Source: Pseudomonadota bacterium (GTDB lineage: Bacteria > Pseudomonadota > Gammaproteobacteria > Burkholderiales > JAJZUU01). From it: a stretch of 64,000 bases of DNA. Of this stretch, positions 8,491-16,973 are shown one piece after another (position 1 is the stretch's first letter; every line of letters starts with the position of its first letter). The notes under the pieces were generated by a model, which was given only the letters and a program-made list of their open reading frames with translations, was not told the origin of the DNA and did not search any database. The position numbers were made by a program, and so were the translations under genes. Where the stretch lies: NCBI GenBank assembly GCA_021848325.1, contig JAJZUU010000005.1, positions 1-64,000 on the forward strand. The letters are read 5' to 3'.

Positions 8491-9475
8491 GGCCGGCCGC
8501 CTGCTGGAACACGGGGAACGGGTCGGCATCCGCGGTGCAGCGGTAGAACGGCACGGCGAGACGCCGGAACCAGGCCTCCTGGGCCCGATGCAGGGCGTCG
8601 GCGCGATCGCGGAAAGCGTCGCGCACCGCCCCGCTGCCGGTGTCGATCCAGCGGATGCCGCCGCCCGCGGCGTCCTGGAAGCGCGCCAGCCCCACATCCG
8701 GCAGCGCCTCCTCGGCCCGGTCCAGCACCTGCACCACGATCAACTGGTGACGCTCGGCAAGCCGCGCCAACAGCGGCAGATCCCCTTCTCCCAGGTGGCG
8801 CAGGTCGCTGATGAGCACCAGCCGGGAGCCCCGGGGCGACAGTTCGTCCACCTGCCGCAGCATCTCGGCAAACGGCCATGCCTGCTCCTGCTGCGCCCGT
8901 TCCAGGGGAGGGCAGGGGGCGATCGCCGCCCGCACCAGTTCCATGGCCCCCCGTTCGCCGCTGCGGCAGGGCAGCATGCGCCCCCCCGGCTGCCACACGG
9001 TGCCGCCGACGCAGGTGTTGCCGCCCGCGGCGCCGACCGCGAACATGGCCGCAAGGGAGGCCGCCTGGGCCGCCTTGAGCCGGCCCCGGGTGCCGAAGCG
9101 CATGCTGGCACCCCGGTCCAGCACAATGGAGAGCGCCGGCTGGTGCTCCTGGCGAAAGGTCTTGAGGTAGGGCCGTCCGGTGCGCGCGGTAGTGCGCCAG
9201 TCCATGTCCCGCACGTCGTCCCCCCGCTGGTAGGGGCGCACCTCTTCGAAGTCGAGGCCACGGCCCAGGTACCGCGAGCGCAAATCCCCGGCCTGCCGTT
9301 GCTGCACCTCCCGCCGGTGCGGAGCGGCCAGGCGCAGCGCCTCGACCCGCCGGATCAGCGCGGCCAGGGCGGCGTCGTCCAGCAGCGGGGCGTGCACCGC
9401 GGCGGAAGGGCGGCGCCCAAGCGCGCGCAGCTTGTTCAGGAGGGCAAACGGCATGAGGCCGGCATTATCTTGCAT
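8483..9475 (-). CDS. DUF58 family protein (MoxR-associated)
   Basis: 330 aa from the ATG at 9475; an in-frame TTG at 9511 is possible but has no ribosome-binding site. The DUF58 core motif is clear: SRYLGRGLDFEEVRPYQRGDD, DMDWRTTARTGRPYLKTF and then LDRGASM. The middle segment is VWA-like. It lies directly after moxR (55 bp gap) and shares the operon with bat genes. DUF58 proteins are constant partners of MoxR ATPases; the biochemical role is not established. Confidence 0.87.
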   Translation of the reverse strand: MQDNAGLMPFALLNKLRALGRRPSAAVHAPLLDDAALAALIRRVEALRLAAPHRREVQQRQAGDLRSRYLGRGLDFEEVRPYQRGDDVRDMDWRTTARTGRPYLKTFRQEHQPALSIVLDRGASMRFGTRGRLKAAQAASLAAMFAVGAAGGNTCVGGTVWQPGGRMLPCRSGERGAMELVRAAIAPCPPLERAQQEQAWPFAEMLRQVDELSPRGSRLVLISDLRHLGEGDLPLLARLAERHQLIVVQVLDRAEEALPDVGLARFQDAAGGGIRWIDTGSGAVRDAFRDRADALHRAQEAWFRRLAVPFYRCTADADPFPVFQQAAGHG

Positions 9476-9530
9476 GGGGGACAGGGGACGGTCATCGGGC
9501 GCGCGATTCAACTTCCGTGGCTTGGCGGGC

Positions 9531-10493
9531 TCAGGGTACCGGCACCGCCTCCAGCAGGCGGCGGATCACCCCGTCCCGGGAGACCTTTTCCACCCGCGCG
9601 GCAAATCCGAGCACGATGCGGTGGCGCAGGCAGTCCGGGGCGATCTCCAGGATGTCGTCCGGCACGACGTATTCCCTGCCGCACAAGTAGGCGTGGGCCC
9701 CGGCCGCCCGGGCGATGGCCAGGGAGGCCCGGGGGGACGCGCCCACTTCCACCAGTTCCCCGTATTCCCGGACCCATTTGCCCACCTCCCGCGTCGCGCC
9801 GACCAGGGCCACGATGTAACGTTCCAGCATGGGGTCGAGGTGGACCCGCTTCACCTCCTCCCGCGCCGCCAATACCGTGACCACGTCCACCACCGCGCTC
9901 GGCGCCGCACCCTGCGGAGCGGTGAGCCGGGCCCGGTCGCGCTGCAGGATTTCCAGCTCCTCCTCGGCGCTGGGATAATCCAGCGCCACGTGGAGCAGGA
10001 AACGGTCCAACTGGGCCTCCGGCAGGGGGTAAGTGCCCGCCTGTTCCAGAGGGTTCTGGGTCGCCATCACCATGAACAGGGGCGGCAGGGTCCGGGTGAC
10101 CCCGCCCACGGTGATCTGGTGCTCCTGCATCGCCTCCAGCAGCGCGGACTGAACCTTGGCCGGTGCGCGGTTGATCTCGTCGGCCAGGATGATTTCGTGA
10201 AACAGCGGGCCTTCGACGAAGCAGAATCCGGCCTCCCGGGGATCGTAGACGTCCGAGCCGGTCAGGTCCCCGGGCAGCAGGTCGGGGGTGAACTGGATTC
10301 GCTTGAAGCTGGCGTGCACCCCGGCCGCCAGGGTCTTGACCGCGGTGGTCTTGGCCAGTCCCGGCAGCCCTTCCACCAGGATGTGGCCGCCGGTCAGCAG
10401 CCCGATGACCAGGCGGTCCAGCAGGGCATGCTGGCCGACCACGACGGTTTCCAGTTGTCTGCGTAACGCGATGATGCTGGGCTGGTTATGCAC
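9531..10493 (-). CDS. MoxR-family AAA+ ATPase
   Basis: 320 aa from the GTG at 10493, chosen because GAGGGA lies 6 nt upstream; in-frame ATGs at 10547 and 10586 lack a ribosome-binding site and would add an atypical leader. Walker A GLPGLAKT, Walker B IILADEINRAPAKVQSALLEAMQE and sensor 1 MATQNPLE are all present, with the C-terminal AAA lid. MoxR proteins act as chaperones that activate metal or cofactor-containing proteins together with VWA partners. First gene of the moxR-DUF58-DUF4381-batA-batB/C-batD operon. Confidence 0.9.
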   Translation of the reverse strand: MHNQPSIIALRRQLETVVVGQHALLDRLVIGLLTGGHILVEGLPGLAKTTAVKTLAAGVHASFKRIQFTPDLLPGDLTGSDVYDPREAGFCFVEGPLFHEIILADEINRAPAKVQSALLEAMQEHQITVGGVTRTLPPLFMVMATQNPLEQAGTYPLPEAQLDRFLLHVALDYPSAEEELEILQRDRARLTAPQGAAPSAVVDVVTVLAAREEVKRVHLDPMLERYIVALVGATREVGKWVREYGELVEVGASPRASLAIARAAGAHAYLCGREYVVPDDILEIAPDCLRHRIVLGFAARVEKVSRDGVIRRLLEAVPVP

Positions 10494-10686
10494 CCTTCTT
10501 CCCTCGACGGGGCTGGCCGGCGGATCGGCTCGCGCCCGATATGTCATGAAATTGCACCACAAGGTCGGCGAAAGCGCGCTCGTCAAGCCACTTTCGCCGC
10601 TCCGTGAACTCGTGGCGGAAGTGCCCGAGACGGGCGGCGTTCCCTTCTCTAGGGATACCCGCCGACCGCGGGGTTCGCCGGCGAAA

Positions 10687-11181
10687 TCAGGGCAGCAGCT
10701 TGGTGATCTTGCCCAGGGGGTCGGGGTGGTCCCATTCCGTGGGGCCGAACAGGGCGTAACGGATCCTTCCCTGGGGGTCTACCACGAAACTGGTGGGGAA
10801 GGCGAACACCTTCCACCGCTTGAGGGCCGCGCCGTCCTTGTCCATGAGTATCGGGAAGCTCACCGGGATCTCCTTGAGGAAGGTGCGCACCGCCTCCTCC
10901 GATTCCCCCATGTTCACCGCCAGCACGGTGAACGGCTTGCCCGCGAGCTTTTGCTGCAGGCGCTCCATGGAAGGCATCTCCGCCCGGCACGGCGGGCACC
11001 AACTGGCCCAGAAGTTCACCAGCACCACCCGCCCCCGGTAGTCCGCAAGGTTGCGGGGCTTGCCGTTCAAATCCCGCAGCGCCAACGGGGGCGTGGCGCC
11101 ACCCGCGTACGGCTTGAGTTCCCGCGCCTGGGCCGGCGCAAACAACAACAGGCAGCATAGGGCGGCGATCAGCTTGTTCAT
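10687..11181 (-). CDS. TlpA/ResA-like periplasmic thiol-disulfide oxidoreductase
   Basis: 164 aa from the ATG at 11181, which overlaps the stop of the upstream gene (ATGA). It has a signal peptide (residues 1-19) followed by an AhpC/TSA-Redoxin-type thioredoxin fold. The redox motif is WCPPC in VNFWASWCPPCRAEMPSMER, and the cis-Pro loop is FPTSFVVD. Such proteins reduce apocytochrome cysteines or other periplasmic disulfides. Close to the sox cytochromes it may help c-type haem attachment, but the direct neighbour is a DUF3530 gene, so the substrate is unknown. Confidence 0.9.
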   Translation of the reverse strand: MNKLIAALCCLLLFAPAQARELKPYAGGATPPLALRDLNGKPRNLADYRGRVVLVNFWASWCPPCRAEMPSMERLQQKLAGKPFTVLAVNMGESEEAVRTFLKEIPVSFPILMDKDGAALKRWKVFAFPTSFVVDPQGRIRYALFGPTEWDHPDPLGKITKLLP

Positions 11182-11993
11182 CGGGTTCCTCCGGGCATCC
11201 GTTGCAACGCCTGCAAGGCGTCGAAGATCAGTTGGGGCAGCCGTTTGGCCATGGCCTGCTCGGAGGCCAGCGGGACCTTGGCCGCCCCCCGGCCGTAGAA
11301 GCGGTCCCTGGTCCCCGGCAAAGGGGTGATCTCGACCTTGCTGCCGCCCTGCCGGAGGGTGGCCTTGAGGGTGTCCAGATACCAGTACCAGGGCGAAAGC
11401 TCCCCTTGCAGAATCACGATGTCGAGCCGGGTATGGGAGGCGATGGGCAGATATTTCGCCTCCTCGCCGGGTTCCGGGGTCGCCACGTACAGGTCGGGAT
11501 AGAGCAGGATGGCGCCCCCCAGGCCGGGGCTTGAACCGCCGTGCCGTTCGCGCCACCGGGCCGCCCCGCGCAGAGCGGGCACGGCGCCCCTCCCCGCCGC
11601 CACCAGGTATACGGTCTTGCCGCTATCGTGCCGGGCCGCCTCCACCAATTGGGTCACGTCGCCGGCGGGGATTTTTTCCAGGCTGCTGGGCAAGGGTGGC
11701 AAGAAGCGGGCGGACAGGGTGTCGGCCAGCCACACCTCCACGCCCCGACGGGCCAGTCGGGCCGCCGCGTCCGCCTCCGCCGGCACCAGCCCCATCTCGG
11801 AGGGCAGCCACAACAGCAAGGCCTTCCCCGCGGCCGGGAATACGGTCACCGGCACCCCGGTCCCATCCTTCAGGGTGATGGTCCTGGCCTGCCCATCCGG
11901 GCTCGCGGCCCAGGCGGCGGAGGCGAGTCCCAAGGCCAGGGCGGCAAGCCCGGCGCGCAGCCCGCGCAGTGTCATCGTGCCTACCCCCCTCAT
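11178..11993 (-). CDS. DUF3530 family secreted protein (alpha/beta-hydrolase-like)
   Basis: 271 aa from the ATG at 11993, preceded by AAGGAGG at good spacing. A signal peptide runs to about residue 29 (ALGLASAAWA). The remainder resembles DUF3530/alpha-beta hydrolase proteins, with a strand-turn typical of the fold near KALLLWLPSE and AAGRGAVPAL replacing a canonical GxSxG nucleophile motif. Loss of that motif makes esterase activity doubtful. It is coupled to the TlpA-like gene downstream. Function unknown. Confidence 0.7.
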   Translation of the reverse strand: MRGVGTMTLRGLRAGLAALALGLASAAWAASPDGQARTITLKDGTGVPVTVFPAAGKALLLWLPSEMGLVPAEADAAARLARRGVEVWLADTLSARFLPPLPSSLEKIPAGDVTQLVEAARHDSGKTVYLVAAGRGAVPALRGAARWRERHGGSSPGLGGAILLYPDLYVATPEPGEEAKYLPIASHTRLDIVILQGELSPWYWYLDTLKATLRQGGSKVEITPLPGTRDRFYGRGAAKVPLASEQAMAKRLPQLIFDALQALQRMPGGTR

Positions 11994-12025
11994 GCGTCCC
12001 CTCCTTGATTGGTGCCGCGGCACTC

Positions 12026-12170
12026 AGAGGTTGTGAATAAACCTGCTGCGCGACCGGGTTGCTTCGTTGCTCGCTCGCTCACTCCTCACCTATCCATTCG
12101 ATATGTCTCGTCGTTCGCAGCGGTCGCGCCTCGCACCCCGGCCACTCGCGACAGTTTCTTCACAACCTCT
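12026..12170. mobile_element. Short inverted-repeat-bounded element abutting moaC
   Basis: 145 bp flanked by AGAGGTTGTGAA (12026-12037) and its complement TTCACAACCTCT (12159-12170). The match continues imperfectly inwards (TAAAC versus GAAAC). The inside holds no protein-like frame. The right end reaches the first base of the moaC stop codon complement. No clear target duplication is seen. The size and ends resemble a MITE, but only one copy is present here. Confidence 0.5.
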
Positions 12171-12655
12171 CAGCGCCCTTGCCAGTGCCCGGACTTGCCG
12201 CCCGCTTTTTCCAGGAGGCGGATTCCTTCCATGCGCATGCCCCTGTCCACCGCCTTGCACATGTCGTAGATGGCGAGAAGGCCGACGCTCACCGCGGTCA
12301 GCGCCTCCATCTCCACCCCGGTGCGCCCCACCGTCTCCGCGGTAACCACGCACTCTATGGCCGAACTGGCCTGGTCGATATTGAATTCCACCCCGACCCG
12401 GGTCAGATGCAGCGGATGGCACAACGGAATCAGTTCGGCAGCGCGCTTGGATGCCTGGATCGCGGCGATGCGGGCAATTCCAAGCACGTCCCCTTTCTTG
12501 GCGTCGCCCTCGACGATCATGCGCAGCGTCCCGGGCTCCATGCGGATCGCCCCGGCGGCCCGGGCCACGCGGCGGGTCTCCGCCTTGGCCGCCACATCCA
12601 CCATATGGGCCTGCCCCCGGGCATCGAAATGGGTCAGTCCTTCGGCATCCGCCAT
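12170..12655 (-). CDS. moaC: Cyclic pyranopterin monophosphate synthase MoaC
   Basis: 161 aa, normal length. MoaC forms cyclic pyranopterin monophosphate with MoaA, the first step of molybdenum cofactor synthesis. Conserved segments include [40 protein letters not shown] and the catalytic-region [12 protein letters not shown]. An AAGGAG ribosome-binding site precedes the ATG. It is divergent from the M48 protease gene (38 bp apart). It remains intact although the molybdoenzyme SoeA nearby is dead, so other molybdoenzymes probably exist. Confidence 0.96.
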   Translation of the reverse strand: MADAEGLTHFDARGQAHMVDVAAKAETRRVARAAGAIRMEPGTLRMIVEGDAKKGDVLGIARIAAIQASKRAAELIPLCHPLHLTRVGVEFNIDQASSAIECVVTAETVGRTGVEMEALTAVSVGLLAIYDMCKAVDRGMRMEGIRLLEKAGGKSGHWQGR

Positions 12656-12693
12656 CGGTAGGAACTCTCCTTCAAAGGGATTATCATAGCACC

Positions 12694-14166
12694 ATGCGTT
12701 TGCTCTATCTATTTGCCCTGCTGTGCTGCCTGCTGCCCGTAGCGCTGGCCGACGACCTGCCGGACCTGGGGGACGCCTCCCAAGCGGTGCTGTCGCCCCA
12801 GCAGGAGCGCACCCTGGGTGACACCATCATGCGGGAGATCCGCAGCGACCCGAAATACCTGGACGATCCCGAGCTGACCCAATACCTCAACGACCTCGGC
12901 TACCGCCTGGTGTCCCACAGCCCCAACGACCGGCAGAGTCTGCAACTGTTCGCCCTCAAGGACAACACCATCAACGCCTTCGCCCTGCCGGGGGGCTTCA
13001 TCGGGGTCCACACCGGCCTGATTTTGGCCGCCCAGAGCGAATCCGAACTGGCCGGGGTGCTGGCCCACGAAATCGGCCACGTGGTGCAGCACCACATCGC
13101 GCGCACGGTGGCCCACGAGCAGGAAAGCGTCCTGCCTTCCCTGGCCGCCCTGGCGGTGGCCATCCTGGCGGCGCGGTCCAACCCCGACGTGGCCAGTGCG
13201 GCAATCGCCACCACCCAGGCGGCGAGCATCCAGACCCAACTGAACTTCAGCCGGAACCACGAACGCGAGGCGGACCGGATAGGGCTGCAGATACTGGAGA
13301 AATCCGGCTTCGACCCGCGGGCCATGGTGACCTTCTTCGAGCGCCTGCAGAAAGAAAACCGGCTGTACGAAAGCGCGGCCCCGGAATACCTGCGCGACCA
13401 CCCCCTTACCTCGGAACGCATCGCCGACCTGGAAAACCGGGTGGCCAACCTTCCCTACCGCCAGGTGCCGGACAGCATCGAGTTCCAACTGATCAGGGCG
13501 AAGCTGCGAGCCAGCCTGGAGCCGGCCGACCAGGCGGTCGCCCGGTTCGAGGCCGCCCTGCGGGACAAGAAATACAATAGCGAGGCCGCCACCCGTTACG
13601 GTCTGGCCTACGCGCTGATGCGCGCCGGCAAGTATGCCGAGGCCGAACAATCCCTCGCCTTGCTGCGCAAGGCCGTGCCGCCGAACGCCATCGTGGAGAC
13701 CCTGGCGGCGCAGTTGAAAGAGCGGGAAGGGGATCAGACGGCCGCCCTGGCCCTGTACCGCAGCGCCCTGGAGCGTTTTCCCAGCCACCGGGCCTTGATC
13801 TACGGCTACGCCCAGGCGCTGTTGCGGGGCAAACGCAACGGCGACGCCCTCAAGTTCCTGGCCGATCAACTGCAATATTATCCGGACAACCCCCGCCTCT
13901 ACGAGCTGCAGGCTCAAGCCTATGCCGCCCAGGGCAAGAACCTGCTGCAGCACCAGGCCCAGGCGGAGGCCTATGTCCGGCTCGGCAACATGCCGGCGGC
14001 CATCGAGCAATTGCAGATCGGCCTCAAAAGCGGGGATGGCGATTTCTACCAGCTTTCCAGCGCAGAAGCCCGGCTGCGGCAGCTTCGAGCCCTCAGCGGG
14101 CATGCCCATGACGACAATGGCAATGAGCGCGCGCGCGGAGGCGGCAAGTCGGGCAGCGCCCCGTGA
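12694..14166 (+). CDS. BepA/YfgC-like periplasmic M48 metalloprotease with TPRs
   Basis: 490 aa from the ATG at 12694. A signal peptide (1-19) is followed by an M48 domain with zinc motif HEIGH (in [15 protein letters not shown]) and the third ligand in [12 protein letters not shown] region (about 310-460) follows. BepA-type proteins act in outer-membrane protein assembly, chaperoning or degrading stalled LptD and other beta-barrels. Stand-alone gene, divergent from moaC. All catalytic residues are present. Confidence 0.93.
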   Translation: MRLLYLFALLCCLLPVALADDLPDLGDASQAVLSPQQERTLGDTIMREIRSDPKYLDDPELTQYLNDLGYRLVSHSPNDRQSLQLFALKDNTINAFALPGGFIGVHTGLILAAQSESELAGVLAHEIGHVVQHHIARTVAHEQESVLPSLAALAVAILAARSNPDVASAAIATTQAASIQTQLNFSRNHEREADRIGLQILEKSGFDPRAMVTFFERLQKENRLYESAAPEYLRDHPLTSERIADLENRVANLPYRQVPDSIEFQLIRAKLRASLEPADQAVARFEAALRDKKYNSEAATRYGLAYALMRAGKYAEAEQSLALLRKAVPPNAIVETLAAQLKEREGDQTAALALYRSALERFPSHRALIYGYAQALLRGKRNGDALKFLADQLQYYPDNPRLYELQAQAYAAQGKNLLQHQAQAEAYVRLGNMPAAIEQLQIGLKSGDGDFYQLSSAEARLRQLRALSGHAHDDNGNERARGGGKSGSAP

Positions 14167-14293
14167 GGCATGCCCCTGGGGAACCGTGGAAAATGGGAAC
14201 GCGGCGCGTTGTTCGGGCCATGATCGGGGCCGTCCGAAAGGCTTGCCGCTCCCGGTTCGTCCCACGTCCTCCCTGGTGCGCCGCGACAAACGT

Positions 14294-14321
14294 TTGACAT
14301 CCCGCCTCGCCATTCTACAAT
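14294..14321 (+). promoter_or_regulatory. Sigma-70-like promoter upstream of soxXYZAB
   Basis: TTGACA (14294-14299) and TACAAT (14316-14321) with a 16-bp spacer, close to consensus and pointing towards soxX. The soxX start is 311 bp downstream, so this would give a leader of about 300 nt. A nearer promoter was not convincingly found in the AT-rich stretch that follows. Confidence 0.45.
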
Positions 14322-14632
14322 TCCATTAGACACCACCGTGCTGCCGGCTTCCTCCGACATCGGCGGGCGGCAAATGAGCGCCATTTCGTTCTCTCGCAGC
14401 AGGATAAACCCCGCTCCTCCTGATATATTAGTTTTATCTAATGTTTCATATCTTTAGTACGATCATACTAGCCATTGAAACTTATAAGAAAATGGGCAAA
14501 AAAAATTTGGACAACCATGGCAATATTGAGTATGCTTTTTCCATCCACTGACGGATAGACGCTCCGGCCCCCCGCTCCCAGCAACATCATGCCGGAATTA
14601 GGAAAAAAACCCACAAAGAGAAGGAGGATGGT
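14322..14632 (+). promoter_or_regulatory. AT-rich sox upstream region with inverted repeat
   Basis: No gene is visible. An unusually AT-rich block (about 14410-14540) in an otherwise GC-rich genome contains the dyad ATTAG (14427-14431) / CTAAT (14438-14442), a plausible site for an ArsR-type SoxR/BigR regulator or for DNA bending. AGGAGG just before 14633 is the soxX ribosome-binding site. The motif TATTAGTTT seen here also occurs upstream of the yeeE transporter (about 33420). Confidence 0.4.
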
Positions 14633-15010
14633 ATGCGAAGAAAACAGACTTCCCTCATGCTCGCTGCCAGCTTGGCAAGCTTGTTGAGCATCGGTTCCGT
14701 GCATTTCGCTGCGGCCGCCGACGGAGCCAAGAAAGACATGACGGGCGAAGAACTCGCATTTGACAAGAGCAAGGGCAACTGCCTGGCGTGCCACGCCATG
14801 CCGAATGTACCCGGCGCCGAGGCCCCAGGCAACATAGCGCCGCCCTTGGTGGACATGAAGGCCCGCTTTCCGGACAAGGCGAAACTGCGCGAGAGGATCT
14901 GGGACGAGATGAAGTTCAACCCCAACACCTCGATGCCGCCCTTCGGTCTGCATAAAATCCTGACCGAGCAGGAAATCGACAAAGTAACCGACTTCATTTA
15001 CGGTATTTAA
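14633..15010 (+). CDS. soxX: SoxX, monohaem c-type cytochrome subunit of SoxAX
   Basis: 125 aa. A signal peptide (to about residue 29) leads to a single haem c motif CLACH (C50-H54). M101 in NTSMPPFG is the likely sixth ligand. SoxX with SoxA oxidatively couples thiosulfate to the SoxY cysteine in the periplasm. Strong AGGAGG ribosome-binding site. First gene of soxXYZAB; soxY begins 30 bp later. Compact size is typical of SoxX from Thiobacillus-like bacteria. Confidence 0.96.
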   Translation: MRRKQTSLMLAASLASLLSIGSVHFAAAADGAKKDMTGEELAFDKSKGNCLACHAMPNVPGAEAPGNIAPPLVDMKARFPDKAKLRERIWDEMKFNPNTSMPPFGLHKILTEQEIDKVTDFIYGI

Positions 15011-15039
15011 TTTTTGTACATTTGGAGGAGAAGCAACTC

Positions 15040-15510
15040 ATGAATCACCTGCGTAGAAATTTGCTGAAGGGGACGGGCGCTGCCGGGACGGTGGCCGTTG
15101 CCATCGCCGCCGGGCTGCTCAAGCCATCCCAGGTGCTGGCGGCGGAATGGAACAAGGCGGCCTTCAACGCAAAAACCATGGCGGATGCGATGAAGAGCAT
15201 CGGCGCCGGGGCCCCCCTCGACAGCAAGGACATCAAGATCAAGGCGCCGGACATCGCCGAGAACGGCGCAGTGGTCCCGATCGAGGTCATCAGCAACATC
15301 CCCGGCACCGAGTCCATCGCCATTTTCGTGGAAAAGAACGCCACCCCGCTGGCCGCCGAATTCAAGTTCTCCAATGGTACGGAAGGTTACGTCTCCACCC
15401 GAATCAAGATGCTGAAGTCCTCCCTGGTGCGCGCGGTGGTCAAGGCCGGCGGCAAGACCTACACCGCCGCGAAGGAAGTCAAGGTCACCATCGGCGGTTG
15501 CGGCGGTTAA
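15040..15510 (+). CDS. soxY: SoxY, sulfur-substrate carrier
   Basis: 156 aa from the ATG at 15040, which follows GGAGGAG; an upstream in-frame ATG at 15022 overlaps that ribosome-binding site and is rejected. It has a Tat-type signal (RRNLLKGTGAAG) and the mature domain ends in GGCGG, whose cysteine (residue 154) carries the sulfur intermediates on a swinging arm. It works as a heterodimer with SoxZ. Tat export suggests that the complex folds before secretion, SoxZ riding with SoxY. Confidence 0.97.
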   Translation: MNHLRRNLLKGTGAAGTVAVAIAAGLLKPSQVLAAEWNKAAFNAKTMADAMKSIGAGAPLDSKDIKIKAPDIAENGAVVPIEVISNIPGTESIAIFVEKNATPLAAEFKFSNGTEGYVSTRIKMLKSSLVRAVVKAGGKTYTAAKEVKVTIGGCGG

Positions 15511-15550
15511 TCGACACCCGGCAAATAGGAACTATAGAGAGGAATACGAA

Positions 15551-15865
15551 ATGGCATACCCGATCAAGATTCGCGCAACAATGGAAGGCGACGTCGCCGA
15601 CATCAAAAGCCTGATGAATCACCCGATGGAAACCGGCCTGCGCAAGGACGCCAAGACCGGCAAGGTGATCCCGGCCCACTACATTCAGCAAGTGACCGCC
15701 ACCGTCAACGGTAAGGTGGTGCTGGAATGCGAATGGAGCATCGCCATCTCCCAAAACCCGTTCCTGGGGTTCAAGGTGAAGGGCGCCAAGGCGGGCGACA
15801 AGGTTACAATCAGTTGGCAAGACAATCTAGGCGAGAAAAACTCGGCTGATGCCACCATCAGCTAA
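15551..15865 (+). CDS. soxZ: SoxZ, partner of SoxY
   Basis: 104 aa, with no signal peptide, as expected because SoxZ is co-exported with SoxY. Immunoglobulin-like fold with the conserved MNHPMETGLRKD and ISQNPFLGFKVKG segments. GAGAGGA precedes the ATG. It lies 40 bp after soxY. A hairpin directly downstream may set different expression for soxXYZ and soxAB. Confidence 0.97.
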   Translation: MAYPIKIRATMEGDVADIKSLMNHPMETGLRKDAKTGKVIPAHYIQQVTATVNGKVVLECEWSIAISQNPFLGFKVKGAKAGDKVTISWQDNLGEKNSADATIS

Positions 15866-15873
15866 AGCTCGGC

Positions 15874-15899
15874 AGGCGGGCGCACGGGAACGCCCGCCT
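15874..15899 (+). terminator. Intercistronic hairpin between soxZ and soxA
   Basis: Perfect 9-bp stem AGGCGGGCG (15874-15882) / CGCCCGCCT (15891-15899) with an 8-nt loop, 8 bp after the soxZ stop. No U-run follows, so it is more likely an RNA-processing/stability element or weak attenuator than a full terminator. Confidence 0.5.
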
Positions 15900-15926
15900 T
15901 CAAACACCAAGGATTAGGAGGATAGT

Positions 15927-16757
15927 ATGAAAAAAATACTAATGGCCTTTGTCAGTGCGGGTGTACTGGTCGGCGCCGTAAGCGCCCACGCGACCCCCGA
16001 GCAGGACCGCGAGCACGCCATCCAATACTTCAAGAACAAATTTCCCAACCTGAAATGGGGAGACTACACCAAGGGGGCGCTGGCCTTCAACAAGGACGCG
16101 TGGGACCAATACGAGAGCATCATGAGCTTCCCCCCCTTCGAGTCCCAGATCGAGCAGTCCAAGAAGATGTGGGAAACCCCCTTCAAGAACGGCAAGACCT
16201 ACGCCAGTTGTTTCCCGAACGGAGGGAAAAACGTCGCCGGCAACTACCCCTATTTTGACGACAAGCTGGGCAAACTGGTCACTTTCGAGATGGCCCTCAA
16301 TCAGTGCCGCGAAAAGAACGGGGAGCAGCCGTACAGCTACAGCGACATGAAGACCATGGGCCTGCTGACGGCATACGCGCGTAGCCTGTCCGACGGCATG
16401 CTGATGAACGTCGAGGTGGTCGGCCCTGGTGCCACCGCGGCGTACGAGGCCGGCAAGGAGATGTTCTTTTCCCGCCGCGGCCAGCTCAATTTCTCCTGCG
16501 GCACCTGCCACTACGATAACGCCGGCAACCGTGTCCGCTCCGAGCTCCTTTCCCCCCTCATCGGCCAGGCGACCCATTGGCCCGCGTTCCGCGCCGGCGA
16601 AAACGTGTCGACCTTGCAGAACCGTTACAAGGGCTGCAACCAGAACGTCCGCGCCCAGCCGTTCAAGGAGGGCAGCGATGAGTACAACAATCTGGAATAC
16701 TTCGAGTCCTACATGAGCAACGGCCTGCCCATGGAAGCCGCGGTGTTCCGCAAATAA
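15927..16757 (+). CDS. soxA: SoxA, monohaem catalytic subunit of SoxAX
   Basis: 276 aa with a signal peptide (1-22). There is one haem c motif, CGTCH (C191-H195), and the catalytic haem-ligand cysteine C237 in RYKGCNQNVRAQPF, which forms the cysteine persulfide. The N-terminal half has the SoxA fold but no first CxxCH; C95 and C127 may form its disulfide. It is therefore the single-haem SoxA type rather than the dihaem form. AGGAGG ribosome-binding site. A soxK is not visible. Confidence 0.96.
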   Translation: MKKILMAFVSAGVLVGAVSAHATPEQDREHAIQYFKNKFPNLKWGDYTKGALAFNKDAWDQYESIMSFPPFESQIEQSKKMWETPFKNGKTYASCFPNGGKNVAGNYPYFDDKLGKLVTFEMALNQCREKNGEQPYSYSDMKTMGLLTAYARSLSDGMLMNVEVVGPGATAAYEAGKEMFFSRRGQLNFSCGTCHYDNAGNRVRSELLSPLIGQATHWPAFRAGENVSTLQNRYKGCNQNVRAQPFKEGSDEYNNLEYFESYMSNGLPMEAAVFRK

Positions 16758-16811
16758 CACCCTGGCGAGTTCGGAGCGGCCCGCCGCTGAGGCCGCACCC
16801 CGCCTGCCCAT

Positions 16812-16837
16812 CCGGCGGGCTTGGATCTGCCCGCCGG
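16812..16837 (+). other. Hairpin between soxA and soxB
   Basis: Perfect 9-bp stem CCGGCGGGC (16812-16820) / GCCCGCCGG (16829-16837) with an 8-nt loop, inside a 216-bp GC-rich gap that also contains a second, imperfect GC dyad near 16845-16890. No U-run. Probably an mRNA stability or partial termination element within the sox operon. Confidence 0.4.
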
Positions 16838-16973
16838 CCCTGACCCGCGCTGCGCGGGCAGCGCCCGCCCCGGCCCGCGCCGGGCAATGGGAGGTCCGGC
16901 ATGCCGGCGTGGCGCAACGCGCCGACGCGCCTCTCCGGGCACCCGCCATAATCATTGAGGAGTGTCACCAGAA

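Noticed and set aside
12709-14313. Long minus-strand frame opposite the M48 protease
   Set aside because: Antisense shadow of a well-conserved metalloprotease in GC-rich DNA.
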